From Sphingopyxis sp. LC363 (lineage in GTDB: Bacteria; Pseudomonadota; Alphaproteobacteria; Sphingomonadales; Sphingomonadaceae): a DNA stretch of 36,475 bases. The notes under the pieces were generated by a model. It did no database searches and had not been told where the DNA came from. It saw only the letters and a list, made by a program, of their open reading frames with translations. This document shows, one piece after another, positions 15,486 to 22,956 of this stretch. A program made the translations under genes and the position numbers. Position 1 is the first letter of the stretch. Every line of letters begins with the position of its first letter. The stretch lies in assembly GCF_000756385.1 (NCBI RefSeq), contig NZ_JNFC01000031.1:1-36475 (forward strand), in the 5' to 3' direction.

Positions 15486-15728
15486 CTTCGTCCCCTCTTC
15501 TTTCAAGGGGGGGCGCTAGCGCGGGCCGTTCATCGCTTGGAGCGAATCGCCGCCGATCGGCGTGGCGGTGCAGCCCAACGCATGCCGGCAACGGCGAACG
15601 TCACGCCCCGCGGGGTGAACGCAAAGCATGCGCGTGCCAATGCGGGGCCTTGTGGCGCAACAAGCGGCCGGGGCGCCATCAATGTTCGGGAGTTTCCGCA
15701 CCGCCCTTGCGATCGCGGCGATAGAAAA

Positions 15729-15802
15729 TGGATGCCCCGTGAGGATTCGAACCTCAATAGACGGAATCAGAATCCGTAGTCTTACCATTAGACGACGGGG
15801 CA
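15729..15802 (-). tRNA. tRNA-Gln (anticodon CTG)
   Basis: On the minus strand the acceptor stem TGCCCCG pairs with CGGGGCA. The D arm is GTCTAATGGTAAGAC, the anticodon stem ACGGA/TCCGT encloses the loop TTCTGAT with anticodon CTG, which reads the Gln codon CAG, and the T arm is GAGGTTCGAATCCTC. The U1-A72 pair agrees with bacterial tRNA-Gln. The 3' CCA is encoded (TGG at 15729-15731 on the plus strand), followed by a short T-run that can end transcription. Confidence 0.96.
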
Positions 15803-15956
15803 AAGAGGGGCGCGCAATATGATTGCGGGGGCCGCCTGTCAAGGCCGGAGCGGCGGCCCGTACAAGCGCGCTTGCCCTGACGCATTTCGCCGCTAGCATC
15901 ACCCGATAACAAAAGAGGGGCCGCGCGCCCGCGCGGATGCCCGAAGGAGTGGGTTG

Positions 15957-17249
15957 ATGCGTCATGTCGCGATCGTCGGGTCGGGCCCGGCGGGCTATTA
16001 CACCGCCGAAACATTGCAGAAAGCCGACGATATCGCGGTCGACGTCATCGACCGGCTGCCCGTGCCCTACGGCCTGATCCGCACCGGCGTCGCGCCCGAC
16101 CATCAATCGATCAAGGCGGTGTCGCGCCGCTACGAGGGCACCGCGCTGACTGACAATGTCCGCTTCGTCGGCCATGTCTCGGTCGGCAGCGACGTGACGA
16201 TCGACGAGCTTGTCGGCCTCTACGACGCCGTGGTGCTCGCGACCGGCGCGCCGAACGACCGGCCGCTCGACATAGCCGGCGCCGACCTTCCCGGCGTAAT
16301 CGGCAGCGCGGCTTTCGTCGGCTGGTACAACGGCCACCCCGACTTCGCCGATCTCGATCCACCGCTCGACGCGCCGGGTGTGGCGGTGATCGGCAACGGC
16401 AATGTCGCCCTCGACGTCGCGCGCATCCTCGCCAAGACCCCCCGGGAGTTCGCGGGCAGCGACATCGTCGCGCACGCGCGCGATATGTTGGCGGCGAGCG
16501 CGGTGCGCCATATCCAGATCCTCGGCCGCCGCGGCCCGCACCAGATCGCGATGACGCCGAAGGAGCTTGGCGAACTCGGCCATCTCGAGCGCGCGAGCCC
16601 GCGCGTCGACCCCGCCGACCTTCCCGACGAGGGCGACGACGCGATGCTCGAGCCCGGGATGCGCAAGTCGGTGACGCACCTTCGGCAGTTCGCGGCCAAC
16701 CCGGTCGCCAAGCCGGTGACGATCGATTTCGACTTCTTCGCGATGCCAGTGGCGATCGAGGGCGACGGGCGAGTCCAGCGCATCATCGTCGAGAAGACCG
16801 TTCTCGACGCCGACCTCCGCAGCCATGGCACCGGCGAAACCTATGCCGTCGACGCCGGTCTCGTGATCAGTTGCATCGGCTATCAGACCCCGCCGATCCC
16901 CGGCGTTCCCTACGAACATGGCCGCGGCCGCTTCGCGAGCGACGAAGGGCGGATTCTGCCCGGCCTCTATGCGGTCGGCTGGGCGCGGCGCGGGCCTTCG
17001 GGAACGATCGGCACGAACAAGCCCGACGGTGCGCGCATCGGCGAGATGGTGCTGGAGGATATCGGCCGCGGCGCGGGCAAGGCCGGGCGCGCGGGGCTCG
17101 ACGCGCTGCTTGCGAGCCGCGGCATCACTCCCGTCACCTTCCGCGACTGGCGCCGGATCGAGGAGGCCGAGGTCAAGGCGGCGCTCGACGGCAACCCGCG
17201 CGAGAAATTCACCAGCATAGAGGCGATGCTCGGCGCGATCGGGCGGTGA
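15957..17249 (+). CDS. Ferredoxin-NADP+ reductase, adrenodoxin-reductase (FprA) type
   Basis: A 430-residue flavoprotein that moves electrons between NADPH and a ferredoxin. The FAD-binding Rossmann motif VGSGPAGYYTAE is at residues 7-18, the family signature VPYGLIRTGVAPDH at about 40-53, and the NADP-binding motif VIGNGNVALDVARIL at about 144-158, followed by HIQILGRRGPHQIAMTPKELGELG that contacts NADP. The C-terminus holds ISCIGYQTPPIPGVPYE and VGWARRGPSGTIGTNKPDG. This is the mitochondrial/actinobacterial glutathione-reductase-like class, not the plant type. The ATG at 15957 has an AAGGAG site. A DoxX gene starts within the TGA (GTGA overlap). No ferredoxin gene is nearby, so the partner is unknown. 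Confidence in class is high. Confidence 0.93.
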   Translation: MRHVAIVGSGPAGYYTAETLQKADDIAVDVIDRLPVPYGLIRTGVAPDHQSIKAVSRRYEGTALTDNVRFVGHVSVGSDVTIDELVGLYDAVVLATGAPNDRPLDIAGADLPGVIGSAAFVGWYNGHPDFADLDPPLDAPGVAVIGNGNVALDVARILAKTPREFAGSDIVAHARDMLAASAVRHIQILGRRGPHQIAMTPKELGELGHLERASPRVDPADLPDEGDDAMLEPGMRKSVTHLRQFAANPVAKPVTIDFDFFAMPVAIEGDGRVQRIIVEKTVLDADLRSHGTGETYAVDAGLVISCIGYQTPPIPGVPYEHGRGRFASDEGRILPGLYAVGWARRGPSGTIGTNKPDGARIGEMVLEDIGRGAGKAGRAGLDALLASRGITPVTFRDWRRIEEAEVKAALDGNPREKFTSIEAMLGAIGR

Positions 17250-17647
17250 AGGACCCCGTTCGTACCGCGCTGCGCTGGCTGCTCGCGCTCGCTTATGGCT
17301 ATGCGGGTTGGGCGCATCTGGCGCGGCCCGCGCCCTTCCTCGCGATCGTGCCACTGTGGGTGCCGCAGCCCGAATTGGTCGTCTCCGCGACCGGTATTGC
17401 CGAGATCGCGGGCGCGGTCGGATTGATGATCCCGGCGACGCGCAAGGCGGCCGGCTGGGGCCTTGCGCTCTATGCCCTCTGCGTCTGGCCCGCGAACTTC
17501 CACCACGCGCTCGCCAATGTCGCGATCGGCGGCGAGACACTAAGCTGGTGGTATCACGGCCCACGCCTCGCCGCACAGCCGCTGATCATCTGGTGGGCGC
17601 TGTGGGCGAGCGGCGCGACCGACTGGCCGTTTCGCCGCCGCCCCTAG
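17246..17647 (+). CDS. DoxX-family membrane protein
   Basis: A 133-residue integral membrane protein with four helices (about 10-28, 38-70 in two parts, 75-95, 108-125). The pattern LLALAYGYAGWAHLARP...VSATGIAEIAGAVGLMIPATRKAAGWGLALYALCVWPANFHHA is that of the DoxX/MauE-like group, where PANFHHALAN is the conserved C-terminal motif. DoxX proteins are linked to redox or oxidative stress but their chemistry is unsettled. It starts with GTG that overlaps the TGA of the ferredoxin reductase gene, so the pair is translationally coupled, suggesting a joint redox role. The alternative name is a DUF-type membrane protein. The stop lies four bases from the stop of the convergent M19 gene. Confidence 0.82.
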   Translation: MKDPVRTALRWLLALAYGYAGWAHLARPAPFLAIVPLWVPQPELVVSATGIAEIAGAVGLMIPATRKAAGWGLALYALCVWPANFHHALANVAIGGETLSWWYHGPRLAAQPLIIWWALWASGATDWPFRRRP

Positions 17648-17651
17648 CCCC

Positions 17652-18908
17652 CTATTTCGCGACCGGCGTCTCGATTGGCGGCTGGCCTTTCTGGCTCGCC
17701 GCATAGGCCTCGACCGCCTTCAGCACGCGCAGCATATTGCCGCTCGAAATCTTCTCGAGTTCGGCCTGCGTATAACCACGCCGCGCGAGTTCGGCGAACA
17801 GCCGCGGATAGCCTGTGACATCCTCCAGCCCGACCGGGGTCGCGTCCATGCCGTCATAGTCGCCGCCGATCCCGATATGATCGACACCGATCGTCTTCTT
17901 GAGATGATCGATATGGTCCGCCGCGATCCCGATCGGCACCTGCGGCGCCGGGTTCGCGGCGTCCCACGCTTTCAGCGCCGGGGCGACAGCATCGGGATTG
18001 CCTACGTACAGCGCGTCGAGCCGCGCCTTTTCCGCCGTGCGCGACAGGCCGTGCGCGCGCAGCTTGGGATCGAGGAACGCTGCGTAGAGCACGACCATCA
18101 CGACACCGCCGTTCGCCTTGACCGCGGGCAGCACGCTGTCGGGCACGTTGCGCGGATGGTCGTTGACCGCGCGCACCCCCGAGTGGCTGAACATCACCGG
18201 CGCCTTCGACGCCTCCAGCGCGTCCTTCATAGTCGCTTCGCTGACGTGACTCAGATCGACGATCATTCCGATCCGGTTCATTTCGCGAACGACCTGTTTG
18301 CCGAAATCGGTGAGCCCGTCATGCTGCGGCGCATCGGTCGCACTGTCGGCCCACGGCGTCGTTTTGCCATGGGTCAGCGTCATGTAGCGCACGCCCATGC
18401 CATAAAGCTCGCGCAGCACAGCGAGCGACGAGCCGATCGACTGACCGCCTTCGGCGCCGAGCATGCCCGCCACCTTGCCCGCCTTCATCTGCTGTTCGAG
18501 TTCGGTCGAGGTCGACGCGAAGCCGAGGTCGTTCGGGTAGCGCGCGATCAGCCGCTTCGCGACGTCGATCTGCTCGATCGTCTGCTGCACCGCCTGCTGC
18601 TCGTTCGTGTTGCTGGGCACATAGACCGACCAGAATTGCGCCCCGACATGCCCCTTGCGCAGGCGCTGGATATCGGTGTGCATCACGCTGCCGTCGGGCT
18701 TGGGCTTGGTGGTGTCACGAAAATCGAAATCGTTGATCACATTGCCGACACTGCCCCGCAGCTCCCACGGCACGTCATTATGCCCGTCGAACACCGGTGC
18801 TTTCTTGAGCGCGGCTTCGGCAGCCGCCTCGGGGGACTTTTGCGCCATGGCGGGGGTGGAGATCAGGGCGAGAGCGGCGAGGCCGGCGAGCAGGGTGGGC
18901 TTGTTCAT
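17652..18908 (-). CDS. Secreted membrane-type dipeptidase, peptidase family M19
   Basis: A 418-residue zinc dipeptidase of the renal dipeptidase family, exported through a signal peptide (MNKPTLLAGLAALALISTPAMAQ). The binuclear zinc ligands are visible: the HXD pair in FDGHNDVPWELR (about residues 47-57), the bridging Glu in MLGAEGGQSIGSSL, His in MIVDLSHVSE, His in VMFSHSGVRAVNDHPRN, and Asp in DHIGIGGDYDGMD. Activity on dipeptides or, in related enzymes, D-Ala-containing or beta-lactam substrates is expected from the family. The ATG at 18908 begins the signal peptide; an upstream ATG 36 bases away would place an extra charged tail before it and is rejected. It faces the DoxX gene with four bases between stops. 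Identification is secure. Confidence 0.93.
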   Translation of the reverse strand: MNKPTLLAGLAALALISTPAMAQKSPEAAAEAALKKAPVFDGHNDVPWELRGSVGNVINDFDFRDTTKPKPDGSVMHTDIQRLRKGHVGAQFWSVYVPSNTNEQQAVQQTIEQIDVAKRLIARYPNDLGFASTSTELEQQMKAGKVAGMLGAEGGQSIGSSLAVLRELYGMGVRYMTLTHGKTTPWADSATDAPQHDGLTDFGKQVVREMNRIGMIVDLSHVSEATMKDALEASKAPVMFSHSGVRAVNDHPRNVPDSVLPAVKANGGVVMVVLYAAFLDPKLRAHGLSRTAEKARLDALYVGNPDAVAPALKAWDAANPAPQVPIGIAADHIDHLKKTIGVDHIGIGGDYDGMDATPVGLEDVTGYPRLFAELARRGYTQAELEKISSGNMLRVLKAVEAYAASQKGQPPIETPVAK

Positions 18909-19000
18909 GGCGCGCGACCTTAAGTCGTTGTCGTCGCGGCGCAAGCCTCGCTTGACGCCTCCTACTTGACGTGCCCGTCAACCCGGCCCAGCATCGCACC

Positions 19001-20176
19001 ATGACAGCCTTCGACGACTGGCGCGCGCGCTCGCCCTATTATGACGAAACCCACGAAGCGCTGGCGCAGAGCGTCCGCCGTTTCGTCGCGCGCGAGATCG
19101 CGCCGCATATCGACCGCTGGGAGGCCGAAGGCGAATTGCCGCGCGAACTCCACAAAAAAGCGTCCGACGCGGGCATCCTTGGCCTGCGCTATCCCGAGCA
19201 ATATGGCGGCCATTCGGAAGGCTTCGACAATTTCCACGGCCTCGTCCTCACCGAAGAACTCGCCGCGGTCGGCGCGGGGGGTTTAAGCGCGTCGCTGATG
19301 ACGCACGGTATCGGGCTGCCCCCGATCCTCGCGCTCGGCTCGGACGAGCTGAAACAGCGCGTCGCGCCGCCCGTGCTCGCGGGCGAAAAGATCATCGCGC
19401 TCGGCATCACCGAGGCGGGTGGCGGCAGCGACGTCGCGAACCTCAAGACCACCGCGGTGCAGGACGGCGACAGCTATATCGTCAACGGCGGCAAGATGTT
19501 CATCACCAGCGGCATGCGCGCCGACTGGCTGACCTGCGCGGTGCGCACCGGCGGGCCGGGCGCGGCAGGCATCTCGTTGCTGCTGATCGACATGGACGCG
19601 CCCGGCGTCGAGCGCACGCGGCTCGACAAGATGGGCTGGCGCTGCAGCGACACCGCCGCGATCCATTTCAGCGACGTTCGCGTCCCCGCCGCGAATCTGA
19701 TCGGCCAGGAGAATGCCGGCTTCATCGGCATCATGCGCAACTTCAACAGCGAGCGGCTCGGCATGGCGATGGGCTGCTGCGCATACGCCCGCGTCGCGAT
19801 GGCCGAGGCGGCCGAATGGGCGCAGAACCGCGAGACCTTCGGCAAGCCTCTCGTCGGCCATCAGTCGATCCGCATCAAGCTCGCCGACATGGAACGCCAG
19901 ATCGAGGCGACGCAGGCGTGGGTCGACCTTTGCGCCTGGCAGGTCAAAAACGGCAAGGACCGCCCCGCCGACTTCGCAATGCTCAAGGTGCAGGCGACGC
20001 GCATGCTCGAGGCCGTCGCGCGCGAGGCCGCACAGATACTCGGCGGTGCGAGCTATATCACTGGCAGCAAGGTCGAACGCATCTACCGCGAGGTGCGCGT
20101 CAATGCGATTGGCGGCGGCAGCGAGGAAATCATGCTCGACCTCGCGGGACGGCAATTGTTTGGAGGAACGCGCTAA
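19001..20176 (+). CDS. Acyl-CoA dehydrogenase (IVD/LCAD-like catalytic site)
   Basis: A 391-residue FAD enzyme that oxidises an acyl-CoA to the 2-enoyl-CoA. Signature segments are LGITEAGGGSDVANLKTTA (FAD contacts, about residues 132-150), MFITSGMRADWLTCAVRT and the C-terminal YREVRVNAIGGGSEEIMLDLAGRQ. The position equivalent to MCAD Glu376 is Gly in AIGGGSEE, so the catalytic base is probably Glu251 in NSERLGMAMG, the helix-G position used by isovaleryl-CoA and long-chain dehydrogenases. The ATG at 19001 is used; a GTG 30 bases upstream would add ten residues and cannot be excluded, as neither has a strong ribosome-binding site. Its stop codon overlaps that of the convergent ArsR gene. Substrate length is not decided. 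Confidence 0.92.
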   Translation: MTAFDDWRARSPYYDETHEALAQSVRRFVAREIAPHIDRWEAEGELPRELHKKASDAGILGLRYPEQYGGHSEGFDNFHGLVLTEELAAVGAGGLSASLMTHGIGLPPILALGSDELKQRVAPPVLAGEKIIALGITEAGGGSDVANLKTTAVQDGDSYIVNGGKMFITSGMRADWLTCAVRTGGPGAAGISLLLIDMDAPGVERTRLDKMGWRCSDTAAIHFSDVRVPAANLIGQENAGFIGIMRNFNSERLGMAMGCCAYARVAMAEAAEWAQNRETFGKPLVGHQSIRIKLADMERQIEATQAWVDLCAWQVKNGKDRPADFAMLKVQATRMLEAVAREAAQILGGASYITGSKVERIYREVRVNAIGGGSEEIMLDLAGRQLFGGTR

Positions 20177-20490
20177 CCCTCATCGCGCCGCTTCTCGGCC
20201 AGCGCGCGCGATTCGGCCTTGAGCGGGCGCGACACCGGGCAGACTTCCTGCACATAGCCGTTGAGCACGTTGGTCAGCGCGTCGGGGATCAGGCGATAGA
20301 AGACGAATTGCCCGCGCTTCTCGCTCGCAATCAGCCCGGCATTTTCGAGCACCGACAGATGCTGCGAGACGGCGGGCTTGCTCATCTCGAATCGCGCCGC
20401 AATGTCGCCCGCGCTGAGCTCCGCATGCGCAAGATAGGCGAGAATCCGCCGTCGCGGCGTCGACGCCAATGCCTGAAAGACCCGTTCCAT
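20173..20490 (-). CDS. ArsR-family transcriptional regulator (SdpR-like)
   Basis: A 105-residue winged helix-turn-helix repressor. Helices 3-4 form the reader: ELSAGDIAARFEMSKPAVSQHLSVLENAGLIASEKRGQFVFYRL, residues about 24-67. The N-terminus ERVFQALASTPRRRILAYLAHAE is characteristic of the SdpR/YgaV-like ArsR group. No cysteine cluster for metal sensing lies in the recognition helix (ELCVDC type is absent), and the single Cys (VCPVSRP) is near the C-terminus, so metal sensing is not shown. The gene is divergent from the desaturase gene at 20575, with an 84-base AT-rich spacer between them, and converges on the acyl-CoA dehydrogenase (stop codons overlap). It probably represses itself and the desaturase. 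Family is secure, target is inferred. Confidence 0.9.
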   Translation of the reverse strand: MERVFQALASTPRRRILAYLAHAELSAGDIAARFEMSKPAVSQHLSVLENAGLIASEKRGQFVFYRLIPDALTNVLNGYVQEVCPVSRPLKAESRALAEKRRDEG

Positions 20491-20574
20491 AGGTCCCTAA
20501 ATGGGCGCCCTTGCGCCTCTTGACAAGGAATTAGATATTTAAGTAATTTCTTATTTCATTGCAGGAGTCGAGTG
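20491..20574. promoter_or_regulatory. AT-rich divergent promoter/operator between ArsR and desaturase genes
   Basis: This 84-base spacer is much more AT-rich than its surroundings. It holds a perfect TTGACA at 20520-20525, a possible -35 for the desaturase direction, with no consensus -10 at 17 bases but a TAATTT at 18 bases. The segment GAATTAGATATTTAAGTAATTTC (20528-20550) is an imperfect inverted repeat (GAATTA with TAATTTC) and is a likely operator for the ArsR-type repressor. An AGGAG ribosome-binding site at 20563-20567 precedes the desaturase ATG. Confidence 0.6.
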
Positions 20575-21485
20575 ATGCGCAGCGATGATCCCCATGCCGT
20601 CAATTTCCTGATCGACGAAGACGGCCCCGATCCCGTTACGGGGCAAGTCCGTGCCGACATGCCGAGCATTGTCTGGAATGGCGGGATGGCCGTGATCGCC
20701 CTAGCCGCCGGTCCATCCTTCCTGACGCCGGGCGCTATCACCCTCTTTTTCGTCACGACCGGCGCGGCGCTGCTGCTTGGGCATAGCGTCGGCTATCACC
20801 GGATGATGATCCACGGCGCCTTCAAGGCGCCGCGCTGGCTCACCCGCACGCTCGTCTGGTTCGGCGCTTTCGTCGGCATGGCCGGGCCATATGGCATCAT
20901 TCGCGCGCACGATACGCGCGATTGGGCGCAGCGGCAGGTCGACTGCCATCCCTTCCTGCGCCACGGCACGGGGATGCTCCGCGACGCATGGTGGCAGATT
21001 TATTGCCGCCTCGACCTCGACCGTCCGCCACGCTTCGATTTCGCCGAACTCGACCACGACCCCTTCCATCGCTGGCTTGAGGCGACATGGCGCTGGCAGC
21101 AACTGCCCGTCGCGCTCCTATTCTTCGCGATCGGCGGTTGGGGCTGGGCCGTCTGGGGCGTCGCCGCGCGCATTGCGGTCGCGAACCACGGGCACTGGCT
21201 CGTCGGCCACCTCGCGCACAATCGCGGGCCGCAGCACTGGACCATCGATGCGCACGGCGTGCAGGCGTTCGACGTGCCATGGGCCGCGATCCCGACGATG
21301 GGCGAGGCGTGGCACAATAACCACCACGCCCATCCGGGCTCGGCGCGCATCGGCCTGCACCCCGGCCAGAGCGATTGGGGCTATACCTTCATCCGGCTCT
21401 GCGAGCGGTTCGGGCTGATGTGGGACGTTCGGACGCCCGACACGATGGGTCTCCGTCCAGGCCTGTCCGAGGTCCCTCGACATGA
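20575..21485 (+). CDS. Fatty acid desaturase-like protein with lost in-frame stop
   Basis: The protein (about 303 recognisable residues) has the desaturase histidine boxes: box 1 GHSVGYHRMMIHG (around 64-77), a divergent box 2 IRAHDTRDWAQRQVDCHPF (105-123) and the strong box 3 WHNNHHAHPG (about 245). Hydrophobic helices frame them. It probably inserts a double bond in an acyl chain in the inner membrane; the N-terminal half (MPSIVWNGGMAVIALAAG) is the first helix. The reading frame has no stop after the expected end RPGLSEVP and runs on open to 22635 through the next gene in a different frame. One extra C in the CCC at 21474-21476 would give LSEVPST and a TGA at 21483-21485, overlapping the next ATG as ATGA. 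The end coordinate given is this predicted stop, so the span is not a multiple of three. The divergent ArsR gene likely regulates it. Confidence 0.8.
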
Positions 21486-22714
21486 CGATGGCTTCGCGGC
21501 ACATTCGCTGGATGGAACTGTCTCACAGCTGGCCCGCCGAGGCCGAAACCCTCTTGGGCGATCTCGTCGACCTCCGCCGCGCGATCCATCGCGAACCCGA
21601 ACTCGGGCTGCAGAACCCGAAGACGCTCGCCAAGATCAAGGACGCGCTCGCGGGGCTGCCACTCGAATTCCGCGAAGGGCCTTCGACGACCGGGTTGATC
21701 GCGATCCTTCGCGGCCCGGCGAACGGACGCACCGTGCTGCTGCGCGGCGACATGGATGCGCTGCCTTTGCTCGAGGAGACCGGGCTCGATTTCTCGTCGG
21801 AGATCAGCGGCGCGATGCACGCGTGCGGGCACGACACGCATGTCGCGATGCTCGTCGGCGCGGCGAAGCTGCTCTGCGCGGCGCGCGACCGGTTGCCGGG
21901 CACGGTGATATTCATGTTCCAGCCGGGCGAGGAGGGCCATCATGGTGCGCGCTTCATGCTCGAGGACGGGATCATCGATCCGCTGCCCGACGCAGCCTTC
22001 GCACTCCACATCATGCCCAACGCGCCGCACGGCATCTTCGCGGGGCGCGCGGGGCCGCTGCTGGCCTCGTCGGACGTGCTTTCGATTACGGTCAAGGGCG
22101 CGGGCGGGCACGCGTCGATGCCGCAGGACGCGATCGACCCGATCCCCGTCGCCTGTTCGATCGTCACCGCGATCCAGACGATGGTCACGCGCCGCATCTC
22201 GGTCTTCGACCCCGCGGTCGTCACTATCGCGAAGATCGCGGCGGGGACGACGAACAATATCATTCCCGAGACGGCCGAAATGCTCGGCACGATCCGCACC
22301 CTGTCGCCGGAAAGGCGCGCGATGGTCGCGCGCGAGTTGAAGCGCCTCGCCCCCGCGATCGCCGAAGCGCACGGCTGCACCGCCGAGGTACATATCGAGG
22401 AGGGCTTCCCCGTGACCATCTGCGACGCGCGCGCGGTCGGCTTCGGCCAAGCGGTCGTCGAGGACACCTTCGGCGAGCAGGCGTGGCTGACGATGGAAAA
22501 TCCGGTGATGGGCGCCGAGGATTTCTCCTATGTGCTCGAAAAAGTCCCCGGCGCGATGTTCTGGCTCGGCGCGAGCGAAGCGGGCAGCGACTGGCGCCAA
22601 TGCTGCGGGCTGCATTCGAACCATATGGTACTTGACGAAAGCGTGATGGCGCGTGGCGCGGCATTGCACGCGGCGCTCGCCGAGCGGTTCCTCAATGAAG
22701 GGTTCAACGTATGA
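21482..22714 (+). CDS. M20-family amidohydrolase (hippurate hydrolase-like, M20D)
   Basis: A 410-residue metallo-amidohydrolase of the M20D group, which cleaves N-acyl or amidated amino acids such as hippurate or indoleacetyl-amino acids. The metal ligands are visible: HACGHDTHVAMLVGAAKLL (Cys/His, about residues 117-135), the Glu pair in PGEEGHHGARFML, His in ALHIMPN and GLHSNHMV near the C-terminus; GDMDALPLLEE is the proton-relay Asp segment. The dimerisation domain lies in between (GAGGHASMPQDAIDPIPVA). The ATG at 21482 is preceded by GAGG nine bases upstream; ATGs at 21488 and 21512 (MELSHSWPAE) are alternatives. It is coupled to the desaturase upstream (predicted ATGA) and to the GlsB-like gene (ATGA overlap). 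The natural substrate is unknown. Confidence 0.93.
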   Translation: MTMASRHIRWMELSHSWPAEAETLLGDLVDLRRAIHREPELGLQNPKTLAKIKDALAGLPLEFREGPSTTGLIAILRGPANGRTVLLRGDMDALPLLEETGLDFSSEISGAMHACGHDTHVAMLVGAAKLLCAARDRLPGTVIFMFQPGEEGHHGARFMLEDGIIDPLPDAAFALHIMPNAPHGIFAGRAGPLLASSDVLSITVKGAGGHASMPQDAIDPIPVACSIVTAIQTMVTRRISVFDPAVVTIAKIAAGTTNNIIPETAEMLGTIRTLSPERRAMVARELKRLAPAIAEAHGCTAEVHIEEGFPVTICDARAVGFGQAVVEDTFGEQAWLTMENPVMGAEDFSYVLEKVPGAMFWLGASEAGSDWRQCCGLHSNHMVLDESVMARGAALHAALAERFLNEGFNV

Positions 22715-22956
22715 TCAATATCATCGGCGCGATCATCTCGGGCCTCATCATCGGCGCGCTCGCGCGCTTCTTCTATCCCGGCGCGGTCGAGATGGGGTGG
22801 ATCGCGACGATCCTGCTCGGCATCGGCGGTTCGTTGCTCGCGGGGCTGGCGACCTCGCGCGGTCGCGGCGATTTCAGCCGCGCGGGCTGCTTTGCCTCGG
22901 TGATCGGCGCGATCGTGTTGATTCTGGCGGGCCGTCTGCTCGGGATCGGGGGCTAG
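22711..22956 (+). CDS. GlsB/YeaQ/YmgE-family stress membrane protein
   Basis: An 81-residue membrane protein with three short helices rich in Gly and Ile: IIGAIISGLIIGALARFFYPG, MGWIATILLGIGGSLLAGLA and FASVIGAIVLILAGRLLGI. The motif GALARFFYPG and the spacing match the transglycosylase-associated (YeaQ/YmgE/GlsB) family, commonly induced by stress; its molecular role is unknown. Its ATG overlaps the TGA of the amidohydrolase gene as ATGA. Its TAG shares the CTAG tetramer with the stop of the convergent L-aspartate oxidase gene. Confidence 0.9.
   Translation: MINIIGAIISGLIIGALARFFYPGAVEMGWIATILLGIGGSLLAGLATSRGRGDFSRAGCFASVIGAIVLILAGRLLGIGG

Noticed and set aside
15486..15728. Searched for a gene or promoter in the gap between the membrane protein and tRNA-Gln.
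   Set aside because: No coding signal or clear site was seen; only minor GC palindromes such as CCCCGCGGGG near 15606-15615 are present.
15516..17576. A 686-residue minus-strand frame opposite ferredoxin reductase.
   Set aside because: It also crosses the tRNA-Gln gene; it is a shadow of the reductase.
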